Below are positions 61,909-64,000 of a stretch of 64,000 bases of DNA, one piece after another. Position numbers and translations under genes: made by a program. Positions within the stretch are counted from its first letter, which is position 1; the number at the start of each line of letters is the position of its first letter. Source of the stretch: Caballeronia temeraria (GTDB lineage: Bacteria > Pseudomonadota > Gammaproteobacteria > Burkholderiales > Burkholderiaceae); NCBI RefSeq assembly GCF_001544795.2, contig NZ_FCOI02000024.1:1-64000 (forward strand). The letters are read 5' to 3'. The notes under the pieces were generated by a model. It had not been told where the DNA came from and ran no database searches. It was given only the letters and a program-made list of their open reading frames with translations.

Positions 61909-63531
61909 ATGGAATTGACAGAAACAGTCGTCGAAAAGCGCGCAGAGAAGCCGAAGCTCCTTTCTTCACGCACGTTGCCGGCTTTGCTGGCAGCACGCGC
62001 AGCGCGAAACGGTAATCAACCTCTTTTCTCTGATGGATCGACCGAATGGAGCGGTGCCGATGCCCTTGAGATCGCATCCCGCCGCGCCGGTGCACTCGCC
62101 GCTCATGGCGTCAAGCGGGGCGATCACGTCGCGCTGCTTTGCGGAAACCGGATCGAATTCATGGAGATGGTCCTTGGCTGCGGATGGCTTGGAGCTGTAG
62201 TCGTGCCGATCAACACGGCCTCGCGCGGCCCGCAACTCGAACACATCCTTCGTAACAGCGGCGCGCGTCTGCTAGTCGCAGAAGCGCAACTTGTGGATGT
62301 CGTGCACGCGCTGCCGGCGCGAGATCTTCCTCTCGAGCACATCTGGCTTATCGACGAGCCCGCGGCACATTCGCTTCCACCTCGTTACGAGACATCCGCG
62401 TTTCCGCCGCCGGCAGAGTCGATTCCAGCTGCGAAGCTCGAAAACGGAGACGCTTTGGCCGTGCTGTATACGTCGGGCACGTCCGGGTTGTCGAAAGGTG
62501 TGATTTGCCCGCACGCCCAGTTCTACTGGTGGGGATACAACACTTCGCATGATCTGGGCGTCGTCGCGGGCGACATCCTGTACACGTGCCTGCCGCTCTT
62601 TCATACCAACGCACTCAACAGCTTCTTTCAGGCCTTGCTGAACGACGCACAACTCGTCGTAGGTCGGCGTTTCTCGGCAAGCGGCTTCTTCGACGCGTTG
62701 GTGACCACGCGAGCGACCATTACGTTTGTTCTCGGCGCGATGGTGCCCATCCTGCTGGGCCGGCCCGTAGCCGCGAACGAGCGTGGCCATCGGGTACGCG
62801 TCGCGCTCGCGCCGGGAGTGCCGGGACATTTCCAGGAAGAATTCACGGCGCGCTGCGGCATTGCACTGATCGACGGTTACGGCTCGACGGAAACCAATGC
62901 GGTGATCGGCGGCGTGGCCAGCGCTCGACGCCCCGGATATATGGGCAAACTGGCTCAAGGTTTCGAAGCGCGCGTCGTCGATGAGCACGACGAGCCTGTC
63001 CCCGATGGCGAGCCCGGAGAGCTGGTCCTGCGTGCCAACGAGCCGTTTTCCTTTGCCAATGGCTATCTCGGCATGGCCGCGGAAACAGTGAAGGCCTGGC
63101 GCAATCTCTGGTTCCACACGGGCGACCGCGTCATACGTGAGGCCGATGGCTATTTCCGCTTCGTCGATCGCCAGAAAGACGCGATCCGCCGCCGGGGCGA
63201 AAACATCTCCTCATACGAGGTCGAACAGGTCTTGTTGAGCCATCCTTCGGTCGAGACGGCAGCGGTTTTCGGCGTGAAGTCGACGCTCGCTGAAGACGAA
63301 GTGATGGCGGTAATCGGTCTGCGCGATGGCGAGGCGTTAGAGCCGCTTGATCTAGTGCGCTATTGCGAACCGCGGCTCCCTTACTTCGCGGTGCCCCGTT
63401 ATCTTGACTTTGAACAGGAACTGCCCAAGACGGAAAACGGCAAAATCCAGAAGTTCAAATTGCGCGAGACCGGCGTCACTGTAACCACATGGGACCTCGA
63501 AACATCCGGATATCGGCTCAAGCGTCATTAA
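61909..63531 (+). CDS. Acyl-CoA synthetase (AMP-binding, ATP-dependent ligase)
   Basis: The 540-residue ANL-superfamily enzyme has the P-loop YTSGTSGLSKG (residues 187-197), the A5 block DGYGSTE, the hinge DRQKDAIRRRGENIS and the catalytic Lys in PKTENGKIQKFKLRE. ATG 61909 follows GAAAGAGG; an upstream in-frame ATG at 61813 would overlap the divergent regulator. It activates a carboxylic acid to its CoA thioester; the crotonobetaine/carnitine-type CaiC group looks closest. The following MHS transporter may import that acid. Confidence 0.83.
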   Translation: MELTETVVEKRAEKPKLLSSRTLPALLAARAARNGNQPLFSDGSTEWSGADALEIASRRAGALAAHGVKRGDHVALLCGNRIEFMEMVLGCGWLGAVVVPINTASRGPQLEHILRNSGARLLVAEAQLVDVVHALPARDLPLEHIWLIDEPAAHSLPPRYETSAFPPPAESIPAAKLENGDALAVLYTSGTSGLSKGVICPHAQFYWWGYNTSHDLGVVAGDILYTCLPLFHTNALNSFFQALLNDAQLVVGRRFSASGFFDALVTTRATITFVLGAMVPILLGRPVAANERGHRVRVALAPGVPGHFQEEFTARCGIALIDGYGSTETNAVIGGVASARRPGYMGKLAQGFEARVVDEHDEPVPDGEPGELVLRANEPFSFANGYLGMAAETVKAWRNLWFHTGDRVIREADGYFRFVDRQKDAIRRRGENISSYEVEQVLLSHPSVETAAVFGVKSTLAEDEVMAVIGLRDGEALEPLDLVRYCEPRLPYFAVPRYLDFEQELPKTENGKIQKFKLRETGVTVTTWDLETSGYRLKRH

Positions 63532-63654
63532 GGTGACTGCGGACCTGTTGCAGGAACTCTGTGTGAGGCTCCGGAACAGGACGACCTGTGCAACGCATGC
63601 CAAACGAGATAGCAACATTGAGTACATCCGACAGATGTGCACGTGGAGACTCTG

Positions 63655-64000
63655 ATGACCAGCACGCGAACGTTTCATTCAGCAATCACGCCGCCTCAAG
63701 AGGCAACCCAGCCTCTCGCCGTCCCCGTCGATGAACGATCCCTGAGGCGAATCGTATTCGCGTCCGTCGCGGGCAACGCACTGGAATGGTACGACTTCTT
63801 CCTGTACAGCACTGCGGCGGCGCTCGTATTCGGTGACCTGTTCTTTCCGAAAGGAAGCGACCCGCTTGTCGGTACGCTTGCAGCATTCGCGGGTTTCGCC
63901 GTCGGTTTTGCCGCACGTCCATTCGGTGGCGCCATCTTTGGCCACATTGGCGATCGCTATGGTCGCAAGAGCGCTCTGGTGTGGACGCTGTCGATGATGG
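63655..64000 (+). CDS. MHS-family MFS transporter, cut by the right window edge
   Basis: The N-terminal 115 residues are present. ATG 63655 follows a GGAGA site, and the membrane part begins with VFASVAGNALEWYDFFLYST and FPKGSDPLVGTLAAF, then the loop FGHIGDRYGRKSALVW, as in the other two MHS proteins here. It probably takes up the acid activated by the synthetase before it. Confidence 0.8.
   Translation, partial: MTSTRTFHSAITPPQEATQPLAVPVDERSLRRIVFASVAGNALEWYDFFLYSTAAALVFGDLFFPKGSDPLVGTLAAFAGFAVGFAARPFGGAIFGHIGDRYGRKSALVWTLSMM

Overview
The window is GC-rich DNA from a Burkholderiales bacterium, most likely the Caballeronia/Paraburkholderia/Burkholderia group. The basis is the codon bias, a typical Burkholderia-type porin, dense LysR regulators and a catabolic, secondary-replicon style of gene content. 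I see no rRNA, tRNA, CRISPR array, insertion sequence or integrase. The content is nutrient scavenging: carbon, organosulfur, phosphonate, ureide nitrogen and organic acids.

Layout. (1) 0.4-6.4 kb, minus strand: a six-gene glycerol-type ABC importer, glpS-glpT-glpP-glpQ-glpU-glpV, closed by a clear intrinsic terminator. (2) 6.7-11.4 kb, minus strand: a sulfate-ester operon of lipoprotein sulfatase, formylglycine-generating enzyme, MetQ-type binding protein and a Cys-cluster protein. The sulfatase carries an atypical C-A-I-T-R active-site motif. (3) 11.6-15.6 kb: a small unknown, a porin, and a SoxC/SoxD-type sulfite dehydrogenase behind a good sigma70 promoter. (4) 16-37 kb: an organosulfur island. 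It holds three LLM flavin monooxygenases of the NtaA/SnaA/DszA family, two DszC/SfnB-like acyl-CoA-dehydrogenase-fold enzymes, an FMN reductase, two SsuA-like binding proteins without their own permease and ATPase, a peptide-type ABC importer with a fused double ATPase, an amino-acid ABC importer without ATPase, and CMD/peroxidase-related proteins. Gene relics lie within it: a serine acetyltransferase with two in-frame stops, a frameshifted acyl-CoA dehydrogenase tail and a formaldehyde-dehydrogenase-like fragment.

(5) 37.5-41 kb: a phosphonoacetate module, LysR (phnR-like) divergent from phosphonoacetate hydrolase phnA and a GlpT-like transporter phnB. (6) 41.3-50.8 kb: a ureide/amide nitrogen module. 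On the minus strand are a cysteine hydrolase, an amidase, AtzG-like, AtzE-like and HpxZ-like genes; divergent from them are a BMP-type (nucleoside/purine-like) ABC transporter and a TetR regulator. (7) 51-54.8 kb: a LysR divergent from an M24 pita-bread hydrolase and an MHS-family transporter. (8) 55.3-64 kb: a two-component flavin monooxygenase operon (MHS transporter, oxygenase, flavin reductase, EthD-like protein, LysR), then a paralogous LysR divergent from an acyl-CoA synthetase and a third, truncated MHS transporter.

Logic. The sulfatase and monooxygenases would free sulfate or sulfite from sulfate esters and sulfonates, the FMN reductase would supply FMNH2, and SoxCD would oxidise sulfite to sulfate. 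The other modules free phosphate, ammonia or carbon from unusual organics. Specific substrates are inferred from family and context, not shown by the sequence.
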